A stretch of DNA of 64,000 bases from Fallopia convolvulus. Its lineage: Eukaryota > Streptophyta > Magnoliopsida > Caryophyllales > Polygonaceae. This document shows positions 44,337 through 56,600 of this stretch, in pieces. Position 1 is the stretch's first letter. Each line of letters opens with the position of its first letter. The stretch spans positions 11,094,091 through 11,158,090 of the forward strand of contig OZ024727.1 in assembly GCA_964016875.1 (NCBI GenBank), written 5' to 3'. The notes under the pieces are model-generated. The model had not been told where the DNA came from, did no database searches, and saw only the letters and a program-made list of their open reading frames with translations. The position numbers and the translations under genes are program-made.

Positions 44337-45711
44337 TGATAGCGGTGAAATGGTCGTGCAAATCACGGCTATGCAAAAGAATTCAAACTAACTAAGAACC
44401 GTAGTCTTTAGGAAGTCCGGGTGGAATCCACATGGAGACAGATTTTATCTTTTGTAATGAATTTTGTGTCAAACAAGTAACAAGGGGTTTTTTGAATTTG
44501 TAACTAAATCTAAGAATGCAAAACTAAAAAAACAATAAAAGATTAAATAATTAGGAAGATAGATTAGGCAAACAAATATCCACAATCGTATGACAAGTTG
44601 ATCATTGATCTCACCTCAATATCTCATGCAATGGATTTTCCAATTCCTTTTCAATTGTAACTAACAGCACAACCAAATACTATTAGATCTAACTAATTAA
44701 ACAACCATGAAACCATCAATGATTCAGTTTAATAGCAGCATTAAGGATAGGAATATAATAGGATACAATTCTAACATAAAACAACCATCTTTTACCCTAG
44801 AATGTAAATCAAATCTCTTCTGCATAAGACTAGCACAACCAGATACTAGTACAATGCAGTTGCAACTTTGAAATAGAGATGATCAACCAGTAACACTCTA
44901 GATCTAGCAATACATTCAATAACAACAAACCCTAGTTGACCAGGCTAGAAACTGTTGTAATAAATCATAGAAATTCAAGCAAGAGAGAAGATTAAACCCA
45001 AGCAATATATAAGGAATTAGAAATCTCGCAACTTTATTCAAAACGATACTTCAATTGTCTGACTAAGCAAAGATGCTTAGTTCTCCATGAAAATCTAAAA
45101 CTCAAAATTCTGAAAGAAAAATAATGATAATAGATAGATTGATGAGAGGTGCAAATCTCTAAAACCCTAATATAACAAACTAGGTCTCCAGAAGTATATC
45201 CAAAAATACATAAGTCGGACTAAAGCTGAAAGAAAAGGACCAATCAGATAAAACACGTGGCAAATAAAGATCTTCGCGGCTGTCAGGGGTGGCGGGCGCC
45301 GCCAGCAACTCAGTTCAGAATTCAATTGATACTTCGGGGGCTGTTTTGACCTCCTTCTAGTTGGAATTTGGACTCGGAATAAAAACATGAATTGTAGATC
45401 TTTGAATTAGCTTTCCAATGATGCCAAACTCAACTTTATCAAATCACTATAGCTCCCGAATGAGCCCTCACAAGACAGAGGTGTCAAACTAGCAACTCCA
45501 ATGGATGGCCTGAATTCAAGCGTTCTTTCCCCGATTTTCATTCCTTTCACACTTGTTCACTTTAAGAACTGTAAAACAACATAGAAAAAGTGAAAAAACC
45601 CAAAACTCCTAGACACTCTAATAACTTAAAGAAACTAACTAGACGTACCTAAAAGCAACGCAAAAGAAACGTAAACATGCATCCTAAACACTAGCTATAT
45701 GCAAGCTATCA
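44337..45711 (-). mobile_element. Solo LTR in the hAT gene, TSD GTATT
   Basis: It is 1375 bp and starts TGATAGC and ends GCTATCA, a 7-bp inverted terminal repeat, flanked by GTATT at 44332-44336 and 45712-45716. In reverse orientation it reads like a gypsy LTR: TGATAGCTTGCATATAGC at the start and GTGGATTCCACCCGGACTT near the end. Minus orientation is inferred from that resemblance. Confidence 0.85.
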
Positions 45712-45774
45712 GTATTCGTTTGACCGCAAGTGTGGATGCTGTTAGATTGCTACTTGGCCAAGGATTGGCTTTTC

Positions 45775-45787
45775 GGGGGGGGGGGGG
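45775..45787. repeat. Poly(G) run of 13 within the transposase frame
   Basis: It encodes an in-frame run of glycines between LAFRG and DESES where relatives have a short GH-type turn. Confidence 0.9.
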
Positions 45788-46837
45788 TGACGAGTCGGAA
45801 AGCTCACTTAATAAATGTATTTTTCTTGAAGTTCTTGATTGGTATAGCTCACGCAATGCTGATGTTGGAAAGGTTGTGAAAAGAAATGCACCAGCAAATC
45901 ATCAACTTAGTTCTCCTCGCATTCAAAAGGAAATTATAAGTGCTTGTGCATCGGAGACAACAAGAGCCATTATTCGTGATATTGGAGTCAAATCCATATT
46001 GATTGATGAGGCTCGTGATAGTTCGATAAAGGAGCAAATGGATATTGTTTTGAGATTTGTAGACGACCGCAGAGTAGTCAAGGAATGACTTCTTGGAGGT
46101 GTTCATGTTGTTGACACCACCGCACTCTCCTTCAAAAGTGGTGTTGATGAGTTTTTTGCTAGACATGGATTATCAATGTCTAAACTAAGAGGTCAAGGAT
46201 ATGATGGGGCTTCTAAATGCGGGGCTAGCTTAATGGATTGAAGACTCTTATATTGAATGAAAATCCATATGCAAAGTATATTCATTGTTTTGCTCACCAA
46301 TTACAATTTGTCGTTGTGGCGGTTTCACAAAATAATCAATTTGTAATGGATTTTTTTATATTTGTCCATGATTGCAAACATTGTTGGAGCATCTTGCAAA
46401 AAAAAAAGATCAATTCTGACAAAAACAACATGAAGACATGGTGGAGAGCTTAGTAAATGGTTAAATTTCTACCGGGAGAGGATTGAATCAAGAAAGTAAC
46501 TTAGTTCGGCCGGGAGCTACACGTTGGGGTTCCCACTTTACCACCATTGCTCGTATTTTATCTTTGTGGTCCTCAACAATAAAAGTGCTTGAAGCTATAT
46601 TTGATGATGCCACCGATCCGAAAACTCGATCCCTTGACGTTAGTTTGGGTGATAAAATGGAAAATTTTGAATTTGTTTTTGTTGCTCATTTCATGAAGCT
46701 AGTTTTGGGCTTGACAAATGTTTTCTCACAATTCTTGCAACAAAAGGATCAAATTATTCTCGAGGCTGTCAGTTTGGTTCAAAGAACTAAGAGGAAGCTG
46801 CAAAATGTGAAAGACAATGGATGGGATGAGCTACTAG

Positions 46838-48708
46838 TGTAACATCCCCGACCAAAATGCATACGTCATTCGGCATTCATATAAGATTAAGAGCATATGC
46901 ATAGCATATCGATATGATATATAGTGAGTTTTTAAAGGCAATATTTATTTTCTAATTAAGTTTATTGTATTTTAAAAAAGTTTTTAAGAAAAAGTTAATT
47001 ATTAATTATTTCAGGGTAAAGTTTGTAGTAAAGAAGATTTGAGGGTGCAAAATACAATTTCTAAAAATGTATGCCGACTTCACTACGTATATATATATAT
47101 ATATATATATATATGTGATATACATGTTAGTCTTAATCATTAAGTTTTCAAATACACAAATTACAGAGAGATAGTTCGAGAGGAGAGAAAAGGAAGGAGT
47201 TTGAGTTTGATGATTTTGGGTGATTTTTGTTGTAGATCTGGTACAAGATCTCTTCTATCGGGTTTTAATCCTGAAGTACAAGCGTGGTTTGGTAAGTTTT
47301 TAATTAGTTAATGGTTTATCTGGATTTTATTGATCTTTCCATATCTAGATCTACAGTTGCTTTTGATTCAGAAATCAGTCGATCTATAGTTCCCAGAGGG
47401 TGTTTTCGATATCGGATTTATATTCGGTAAAAGATTTCAGAGTATTTTTAGGGTTTTCCTTGTAATGATATTAGGGAGCCCTTTGATCAAGTTTTTCAGA
47501 AAGGTTTGAACTAGAAAAATGTTCATTTATATATATAGTTTATTGTTGTCAAGTTTTAAAGGATTTGGATATATATGCAAGAAGTTATAATGCATTCTGG
47601 CATTTCATTGCATTTGGGGTTAGAGTTTGTAAGAGTAAATAGCCTAATTTGCATTGGGTTATATATGAGGGCACAAGTCATAGATCGTGCTCAAAGAGAA
47701 AGGGAAGAGATATAGTATTTGTCTTGAACAGGTGAGTATAGACCGGAGATTCAACCCTATGTGCTATATGTGAAATATGAATATATGGATATATGTGCTA
47801 TATGTGGTATATGTGATATATGTGCTATATGCGCTATATGGATATATATGTTATATGGATTATATGGATATATGTGTTTTATATGATAGCTCTGAAATTT
47901 CCAGAGTTGTTTGCACAGATAGTATGATAGCAGATGACATATGATATATGATTATAGGATGCACTTGATTGCATAGCATATTGCATGAGATTTAAAGGAC
48001 CTGTGACTGTCTTGCCCTGAACTGTAATGAGGAAATCTTCGGATTTCTTTCTTAAAGCATACAGGATCTTCGGATCATACAGGACCTACGGGTCAATGAG
48101 GAGATCTTCGGATTTCTTTCTTAAAGCGGCCATAAGAGTCATAATGAGGAGATCTTCGGATTTCTTTCTTAAAGGGGACCATAAGAGTCCATATATAGTA
48201 AACCCGGGGCAGATTCAGGCTTGAACAATTCACAGAATAATAAATCGGATACATCTGCATTTACATAGTAAATTCATATGACATATGTATAATATATATG
48301 TATGTATATGTACATGGACTAAATGTTTGACCTTGATTGAAACAATTGATGATGGTTTATATTCACTGAGTATGCGACTCACGTAAATCGCAAAACAATT
48401 TTTCAGGTTCAGCTAGTTCTTTCTGAAGTGTGTCTCTTTTAGAGGTCACATTCATACAGGTGGGCCGGCTGAAGCTCAATGCAACCTTCTCCTCCTCATT
48501 TTGCATCCTAGACATATGAGTTGTAATTAGAAGTTAGAGTAATAGATGTATTAGCATAAGAAGTAACTACCTATGTGTGTGTGCGCACAACCCTTTATGG
48601 TTGTTACTTTCTGCTTTGTGCTTATGTGGATAGTTGCTTATGAATTATATGTTTATATGAGAAATAAGTTAATACTAAGCATACGTCATAGGGTATAAGG
48701 GTGTCACA
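46838..48708 (+). mobile_element. Tekay-type solo LTR, intact, TSD ACTAG
   Basis: It is 1871 bp, starts TGTAACATCCCCGACC and ends GGGTGTCACA, flanked by ACTAG at 46833-46837 and 48709-48713. It matches the split inverted LTR at 18376-24527. It contains a TA repeat (47083-47114), an ATATGTG-type repeat (47758-47885) and three copies of GATCTTCGGATTTCTTTC-type units (48027-48175). Excision restores the transposase frame (DELLEEVN). Confidence 0.9.
47083..47114. repeat. (TA)n microsatellite
   Basis: It lies at the site where the other LTR copy carries a poly(C) run and the 4.3-kb insertion. Confidence 0.9.
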
Positions 48709-49483
48709 ACTAGAAGAAGTCAACACCTTTTGTGTTAAACATGATATCGACATTCCCAATATGGATGATAATGTTCCGGGTTATTTTCGAGCTAAACGTG
48801 CTGGATACGCGGTAGCATACCTCCACCACTTTAAAGCTGAGATATTCTGTCAGGTATCTAATCATTTCTCTATTAACTATTTAAAGGTTTTCATTTGTTA
48901 ATAGATTTAATTTTATGATATTTTTTTAGATTCTTGATCAAATTGTCAAAGAGATGGAGCAACGTTTCAACGAGTCAAGCACAGAGTTACTTACATATAT
49001 AACATGTCTTGATCCGAAGAATTCATTCTCTAACTTCAACGTATCAAAGCTACTTCGACTTGTAAAAATGTATCCACAAGATTTCTCAATGTGTGATCAA
49101 ATGGAGCTTAAGGGGCAACTTAATTTGTGGATTGATGAGATGAGAGAAAATGAAAAGTTTGCACAATTGCAAAATTTTGGAGCTCTTGCTCAAAAGAAGA
49201 TTGAGGTTGGAATTCGGAATGCTTTTCACTTGGTATATCGCCTCATTGAGTTGATTTTGGTGTTGCTTGTTGCTACTGCTACAGTGGAAAGAGCCTTTTC
49301 TGCAATGACTTTTATCAAGACAGATTTGCATAACAAGATGGGAGATGAATATGTTTTTAGAGGCATTGACAATGAAGTTATCATCCAACATTTTCGGAAT
49401 ATGAAGACTCGAAGGATGGATTTACCACCTCTACCGATTGAAGAGTTGAAAGAGACATGATAGTTTGACTAATAGTTGTCTCT

Positions 49484-49600
49484 TGTTTTGTTGACATCAA
49501 TCTTTTGTAGTGAGCACTTTAATTGATATCAATCTTTTGCCCCTTTATTGAATTTGTTTTGTTGATATCAATCTTTTGTAGTGAGCACTTTAATTGAATA
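49484..49600. repeat. Imperfect tandem duplication after the hAT gene
   Basis: TGTTTTGTTGACATCAATC and the following TTTTGTAGTGAGCACTTTAA recur about 73 bp later with one change. Confidence 0.8.
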
Positions 49601-49724
49601 TTTTTTGTTGTTTTGTTGAAAGAGACAATCTTTTGTAGTTGAAAGAGACGCGTATAGAAAACTTTTCCACATATTGCCCTCAAATTATATATAAAAGAAA
49701 TTTTTTATTATGCTTGTCTTTTAC

Positions 49725-50200
49725 TTTGTATAAGGATTCGTCAAACTTAACTTTGATGATGCTAAAAGCATGTATGGACCATCTTCCTTTAGTTTTATTC
49801 TAAAAGACTCTAATGGTTTAGTTCGCTCGTGGGCAAATGGTTTTTGTGGCATTCAGTCGATGATTATGGAGGCTTTAGGACTTAGAAATGGAGTCAGTGA
49901 ACCACTACATCTTGGCTACACAAAGATCGAGATCGAGGATGACAACCTTTGTCTCATGATGACATCAGTGACATATAGTCTTGCTTGTGGGAAGTCGAGA
50001 TTATCTTTGCGGACATTCTGGTTTCACTTCAGAGGTTCGAGATAAGAAGAATGCACCACATTTCCTGGGAGATCAACAAAAGTGGTGGATCGCATTGCGA
50101 AAATGCCCTCCCCTGCCACATCCTTGGTCATGCAATGCTACGCGATCTTGAGAGTCTCATTCAGATGGATGCTCTAAGACGATCGACGTCTCGCTGAGTC
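49725..50200 (+). pseudogene. RNase H-like (RVT_3) domain fragment
   Basis: The text VKLNFDDA (49731), FILKDSNGLVRSWANGFCG, EALGLRNGVSEPLHLGYTKIEIEDDN and, after a frame change near 49960, IFADILVSLQRF with HHISWEINK follows the RVT_3 RNase H pattern of plant LINE-derived proteins. The aspartate and glutamate positions of the active site can be matched, but the frame is broken. It lies between the hAT 3' end and the Helitron, probably a LINE remnant. Confidence 0.6.
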
Positions 50201-50324
50201 AACCCCCTAATCCCTCTCCTTATATAAAAAATATATTTTATTATTTATTATTCCACCTACTATTATTAAAGAATGTGTTTTTATATCGTTAAATAAGGTC
50301 TACTATTAAGAAAACTAGAGAGTT

Positions 50325-50346
50325 GGCCCCGTCCGTTAGACGGGAG
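50325..50346 (-). terminator. Helitron 3' terminal hairpin
   Basis: CCCGTCCGTTAGACGGG forms a 6-bp GC-rich stem with a five-base loop near the CTAG end. It is a replication terminator in the Helitron model, not a transcription terminator. Confidence 0.75.
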
Positions 50347-50639
50347 CAATATATTGTTATATTTTTGCAATTCTATAGTAAATTAATTTCTTTTATCACA
50401 CTAAATCACATTATGTATATATAATTTGCATTAGGATTTCAAAATTATTATGAAATGATAAAAACTCCCAAATTACAATCAATGAGATACCTTTTCACAT
50501 ATAATCGTAAGTTGCTAGACTGTATACATTTCAATACATTGATGATGATGATAATTTCCCAAGGTAATAAAGAAATTGTTAATCATTTTGTTCCAAAATG
50601 TGGATTAAACCCCTTTATTCACACAAATAAGAACTACTG

Positions 50640-52380
50640 GTTGATACTTGTTACAATGTCTAACCCCGTTGGAGGGAAATCAAAGACAATAAAACCACCC
50701 TCAACTTCTCTAATGATTTTAGAAAACCAATCTACAACTCGGTTTCGACTATGTGGAATGTGCATTACCTTAATTAATCAACCAAGTGTTTTCATGTATC
50801 AATATCCAGTACTTGTTCACCGGAGCCAAGTTAACATAAGGAGGATGCCTTCATAAATTCCACCTTGTTATCAGGGATGCTGCCCTCCCTTCCAGACACC
50901 CTCATGGTCATCCATAAACGTCAAAAGCAAACCTCGAACTCCATTCCTTCGAGGCCTCAATATTACTCCCAATCCAATTCTGTAGGTCATATTAAAAGTT
51001 CGTTACATAGCCTTGTCCCTATAGTTATCCAAATAGGTTCAACTCTCGAACAATCACGTACAATATGGAACGTTAACCCAGTTGCCAAACATAGATCTCC
51101 CAAATTTATGACCATGTAGGACACTTATTATCCCTTTTAGGCCAGTCCATAAACACATGACAACCACTATTTCAGTGTAATCCCTTCTTTAGAAACTTCA
51201 GCAAAATTAGGGTGGTTGGAATAGGACACAAAAAACACAGTTACATCCTTCCACCAAACCCATCTAATCTGCGAGTATTACTAATGCATAAACCATTAGA
51301 AAATCCACACATGTACATAACCTTCTCAAGACTATTCTTTTTCACTTATTGTTTCCATAAAGAAAATGACATTGGAAATACCAAGACCATTCTTAGGGAA
51401 TATTAATTATTTAGGAACTTGCGATTCCCTAATAGTTTTTAGTTAAATAGTTGAATCGATCTTCGCAAGGTATAGAGCAGTCAAGGCCCATTACTTGAGC
51501 GCCATAATCTATACTCATGAAATCGCGTTCATCAACCTTTCTTTTTTGAATTGTCAGGTTGTCAAAATCATTGCAAGATTTTATACAACCTCTTCTTTAG
51601 CTGCAACCCAGGATTTCAGGTTTTGTAACCAAACTTACTCACAATCCTTTTCTTCAACACCAAGCTTTGACTTTCCCTGTGTAGAACTGGCATGAAGCCA
51701 AGACCGTACCATATTGGTAACTACCAAAAAATTTCAACAAATAAATCAACATTGGCTTTTTTACAATTCTTGATCGATCAAACACCCCAAAAAACCACAA
51801 GCAAAGAAAAACTCAAGCAATCATTCATAGCAAATCCTAATATCTAATTTTCTCATGAACTAATAGCTTAACTCTAGAAACCAAAGACTTAGATATGCCA
51901 ATAAACACTCAAATTCTTTGAACCGATCAAAAGCAAGAGAATTAGAATAATTCACATCAATAATATTCTCTATATGATTGCTAAAAGATGTTTTCATTAT
52001 TTTAATTTCTCCATAATCCCAATGGTATATAAAAAACGTAGGCCCATAATTCGAATGAGAAAAGAAAATTTCAAAAGGCTTCTTTGTCCCAATTAAAGGA
52101 AGCAATTGTTCATCAACGGTCTAAGGGTAACCATCTAAAAAATTTCGCTGGTCTTCTTTTATTGAAAAATAGAAAATCGAACATACTTGAACTCATGTCT
52201 CTCACCGCCAAACCTTTAGGTCAACAAATTGCTTTCATAGTATTATGTAACATGGTAACATTGATTTTGTTACAAACAAGGAATTTTTCAACTAGAGGTA
52301 AGACCAACAACTATCCAAACATTCTCATCAACGTTGACTCCAATCATAGTCTTCTTTGTTGTAAGTAGATGAAAATTTCT
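50640..52380 (-). pseudogene. Decayed LINE inside the Helitron
   Basis: On the minus strand, from high to low coordinates, there is a DUF4283-like piece (NTMKAICRPKG-like text near 52200), an endonuclease-tail-like piece (SNHPNFAEV near 51210) and an RNase H C-terminal piece (HIPHSRNRVVDWFSK near 50770). The order fits a plant LINE. All are full of stops. The DUF4283 and endonuclease calls are weak; the RNase H end is better. Confidence 0.45.
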
Positions 52381-53280
52381 ACATGCCACCATTCGTCCAT
52401 CAAAGCCAAGATTGAGAACAACACATAATTTAACACAAAAATATTAAAACTTAAAGTGTAAAAATGAAAAGTCACCATAAAATTTATTTGTTAAGTTTGA
52501 TTTAGATAGAATTCAACAACCTTAGAAACCAAAATGGTATGAATCACAATGTATCTAATATGATCAAGTCATACATGTATCACCTTTGACCAATTTAATG
52601 CTACATATAATAAAATTCATATCAAAATTTGTCATGTATGAAATAATTAGTATTATATATTGTAATTTCTTATGTGCATGAAACATATTTTCTTTTCTCA
52701 AAAAGCTAATAAGAAACTTGGCACCTTTTTTTGATATTTTATAGACATTATAAATAGGATATTAATAAATAAATAAAAATATAATATAAACTTTAATATA
52801 AGTAATTTATTGCTCATAAAATGTATAAATTTTAATCAAATATTATATTATTCATCTTTATTACTTTTTATTTATGTAAATTTAGGGTTTATCAAATATT
52901 TCAATATATCTATTAAATATTTTATTATCTTTTTTTTTATTAATTTTAAAAATTATAAATATTTATCATTAATTTTTTATAAAAGAAAATCACTATATAT
53001 TTATAAATAAATTCTTCAAAAGATATATGCTAAAAGATTTATATTTATTTTAAAATATTTTATCTTTAGTTTTAAATACTTGTATAAGGAAGTTTTCAAA
53101 AGATATTGTTATACTAAATAGATTTTTGTTTGATGTTAAAGATATATTTAAATAGTTAAAAGAAGAATTTAATAGAAAAAAGTTAAAATATTAGGAATAA
53201 AAATTAATTTTGTAATTATAGTTTGAGCCAGAATCGTTCTTGTAGCTCGAAAAGGTATAACTTTAGTATATAGTTATAGA

Positions 53281-53606
53281 TTATCTTTCCACTTCTCCAT
53301 GTTATAAAGCAATGATATGACAAAAATACCCCTCCATGTCCCCATTAATTTCTTCACTTATCACACGCCAACCCTGTGCTATCGTGCGCTTTCTATCGCG
53401 TCCCACTGCCACACCACGGAAGATCCACCCGACAACCTGAAATTGCCTCCTCCCTCCGAATATCTCTACTACTCCTATGCAACTCCTCCTTCTCCCTTGA
53501 CTAACCTGCGCCGGTCTCCTCTCTCTCTCTCCCCTCATCTCCACCGCCACCAACTCCACCGCTGGCAGCTCCACGGCCGCCGCACACTGCCACGACCACC
53601 ACCGCC
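53281..53606 (+). promoter_or_regulatory. Proximal promoter / 5' UTR of the L34e-like gene
   Basis: A sharp change from AT-rich Helitron to CT-rich leader occurs at about 53330, typical of a plant 5' UTR. No clear TATA box is seen. An open frame starting at 53317 overlaps the gene in another frame and has serine/threonine-rich low-complexity content; it is not taken as coding. Confidence 0.5.
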
Positions 53607-56600
53607 ATGCCTTCGCTCTCTACCAAGCCAAGAAAACTCTCGGCGTCCAACTCCAATTCAAATCACCACCACAACACCCACAATCACCATCACCCCCACC
53701 ACCACCATAACCTCTTCTCGTCTCCGCTCCTCTGCCGCCACTTCCCCACCGCCACCGCCACCCTCGATCTCCTCATTCTCATCCTCGTCGTCTTCTCAGG
53801 AGCCTTCCTCATCATCTCCTACTTCTCCTACATCATCCACTCTCTCTCCCTCCTCCTCCCGCCGCTATTGCTCTACCACTCCTCGATCCTCTATGATTCC
53901 CCGTTCCTCTATGTCCTCGGCTTCGTCCTTGCCTCTGTTGCTATTGTCGTCGGATTTTGGATCTGCTGCGGATTCCGATCTCGGAAGTGTGATAACCCTA
54001 AGTGCAAGGGTTTGAAGAAGGCCATGGAGTTCGATTTGCAGCTTCAGACCGAGGAGTGCTTGAAATTGGGGCCCAACGATGTCGATAGATTGCCATGGAA
54101 GGGTGGTTCTGAGTCCAATCCTGATTACGAGTGCCTCAGGGCCGAGCTCAGGAAAATGGCTCCGCCCAATGGACGAGCTGTATTGCTGTTTAGGGCCAGG
54201 TGCGGTTGTCCTGTTTCCAAGCTGGTAGGCTGGGGGCCTAAACGGGGGCGGAAGCATAAAAAGTGAGTTTCTTAGATTTTGAGTTTTCTGGATTTAAGTC
54301 TGATGAAATTTTGATTGATCTGATTGATGCTGGTATGCAAGCATCAGTTCTGCTCTGTCTATTCGGTAGATTGTGTTTTTTTCAATGAGTGATTGGTCGT
54401 TCAATATTTGATATAATTTGATTTTGGTTGTGCGTTATAGTCTTCGATGTTATTGCATCTAGCACATGTGAATTGGTGTTTGGCTTTTGCTGATTGATGC
54501 TTAGTCATTTATGTTTATATTCAATTTAAAGTAAGTCGGATGCCTATAATGTCAGTATCTCTCCGTGCAGATTTTTGGCATGCTAGATGATTTTGTGTGC
54601 AATTGGTATTTCACCCTTTTCTGATTAGTCTTGAACAAGTTTCCAGTTCCAGTTTCATACTCCAATTACTCTATATCTAGTATCATTGACTCACATGCAC
54701 CTTACAATCTTGAACTTATACACACCCTTTATGAGAATCTGCCTTTTGGGGTTGCCTAGTTATTTTCTTTCTCAATCAAGCCGTGGGAGCTTGCTGAAAG
54801 CCTTATTCGCTGAATCGCTGAAGCGAAATAATTGGGTTCCGAAACCGGAAGTTAAATTTGTCAAAAGTTTATAAATGAAGAACATTCTGAATTCGGGAAA
54901 CTGGCATGTATAATGGTATTTGTTTAGTTCATCACACTGGATTTAGTAGAGTACTCGTTTGGCAAATTGAAATTTAAGGTACTGCAGTATGTAGTTCAGT
55001 TCATTGCATTGGTAATTTATTGGTATGCAATATAATCTTGTAATATTGTGTTGTATATTATTGGTACCGATTGTGAAAAACATAAGAGTGAAAAATGGTT
55101 AAGTGTGCTTGGTCGATGATTCATATAGTTGTTATGAATATTAGCGAGTTCATGTCAGCATCTGTACTTGCAAGCAGGCTAACCTGAAATTGAAAATCAA
55201 CCATTTTGACTATTTTTCTTTAGCTAATATGGTTACAACATATCAATTTATCATTGGCTGATATGTAGTCATTGATTGGTTTTCTTTTTTCCCGCTTGAT
55301 TTGGAGTAGACCTGATGTGTTTGTTAAAGTTAACTTTTACTTGGACAGGTAGTTGTCTAATGCTTTTAGAGCCAGTTCAGCAGGTTGTTTTCTAATGCTT
55401 TTAGAGCCAGTTCAGCAGGTTGTTTTTATCATCTAAACACTATATGAATGAACTTGAAGCTTCCACCTTTTGGCCTTTTCTACTTTATTGGGATCCCATC
55501 CTGTTTGTGCTGTAGGATATGCATTCATCTGGGGAAAAGTGGATGAGATCGCTGTTTTGACCTTGATTCATTTCAGTGAGTATGTGATGTTGGAAATAAG
55601 TAATCCTTGATTCTTAAAGGTGTTCCTGATCATATTAATTCAATATAGAATAGTGGAGATTTGTAAAAAAAAATCCAATTGGATAGTATTAAAAGTTTGT
55701 TCAGGTGTTTAGTGGTAGACAAACTGTGGCTTCTGGATTACATACTAGCTCAAAAATTGAAGTCAGGGATATCCCTGTTCTTATTTGGTGGGAGGAGGTT
55801 AGCATCAAATCGAGTGGCACAGAACCTTAAAAAAATACTACCTCTTCGGTAAAAAATTGTCATTTTAGCCTCTGACAACACTAATAGGAATTCAACAATT
55901 AAGAAAAAACACTATAATTTTTTTTTCAAAATTTACAATATATTAATTACTCACCCATTTATAGCCAATGAATAAAGAGAATTAGAAAGAGTCAATATGT
56001 GCAAATTCCAAAAAGAAAACCTCTTAACTCACCAATAAATTGTTACAACTCTAAAACGACAAATATTTATTAACAAAATTAGAAGGCTAAAAGAACAATC
56101 TTTCCCGAACGGAGGTAGTAGTTTAGAGCCTTAGGCGAAGCTCAATCTTGACATTTGCTACAAATATGGGAGCCTGTTTGCCCACTTGGAATGATCTTTC
56201 TGGCTGAATTTGCAAAAAAAAAGTAATGGATCTGATATTGACCCTTTTGTGGCCCCTTGTCCGTCATATGCCTTCTACATGATGGTCCAAAAATCAAAGA
56301 TAGTAGCCTTTGAATTTTAGATCTATGTTGTCTTAAGGTACCGAAAAGAATTTAATGCATTGTTGTTCAGGTGTCAGTGGTTCGTGCCTTGGATTTTGAG
56401 GATGGTATTACTAGGGTGAGATTCAATGTTTGTGACCATCTATGTAGTTATTGACTTTGCTTCATCTTCGTGTACTTCATCTAAATTTCCAATGCTGCGC
56501 ACTGTGAATTGTCATGATCATGCTTGTAAGCTAGGTGAAGCTGCGTACTGTGTTTTAGGCAGGTTCTTGTCAAATCTGGCAACTCTCCTTTTTACAAGTT

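Larger units (their letters stand above)
43729..49460 (+). pseudogene. hAT transposase (zf-TTF / ZMYM1-like), broken
   Basis: It starts MDKFVIRYSKSS, with a possible 5' intron acceptor TTTAG just before. The TTF-type finger region reads WFKKWEWLKYSVSKDVAFC after a frameshift near 44020; later finger cysteines are changed. The catalytic region includes DAVRLLLGQGLAFRG, VVHVVD-like text and RGQGYDGAS. A TGA at 46086 replaces what is normally arginine, and a frameshift lies near 46225. After two LTR insertions the frame continues to a 76-bp intron (48854-48929) and the hAT dimerisation region LVLLVATATVERAFSAM, ending at 49460. It is inactive but still almost full-length. Removing the LTRs restores the frame exactly at both sites. 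Confidence 0.8.
42927..49725 (+). mobile_element. hAT transposon (TTF-finger type), broken
   Basis: The left terminus CAAAGACGGACTGGAGTGGG followed by GGGGGCC at 42927 has the form of TIRs in this hAT group. A transposase pseudogene follows. A matching right terminus was not found; a partial CCCTCAAATTATA near 49677 may be its remains. Two solo LTRs are inserted in the gene. Confidence 0.55.
50315..53280 (-). mobile_element. Non-autonomous Helitron, complete ends
   Basis: On the minus strand the 5' end is A|TCTATAACTATATACTAAAG (53280) and the 3' end is CTAG|T (50315-50318), with a hairpin CCCGTC-TAACG-GACGGG nine to ten bases before CTAG. Start TC, end CTAG, 3' hairpin and insertion between A and T are all Helitron hallmarks. 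Length is 2966 bp. There is no Rep/helicase gene, so movement would need an enzyme supplied elsewhere. The interior carries LINE remnants and a very AT-rich stretch (52600-53220). The 5' end lies 327 bp upstream of the L34e-like start codon. Confidence 0.85.

Noticed and set aside
53317..54015. Serine/threonine/proline-rich ORF overlapping the L34e-like gene
   Set aside because: It is another frame of the CT-rich leader and exon; the 53607 frame has membrane segments and a conserved cysteine domain.
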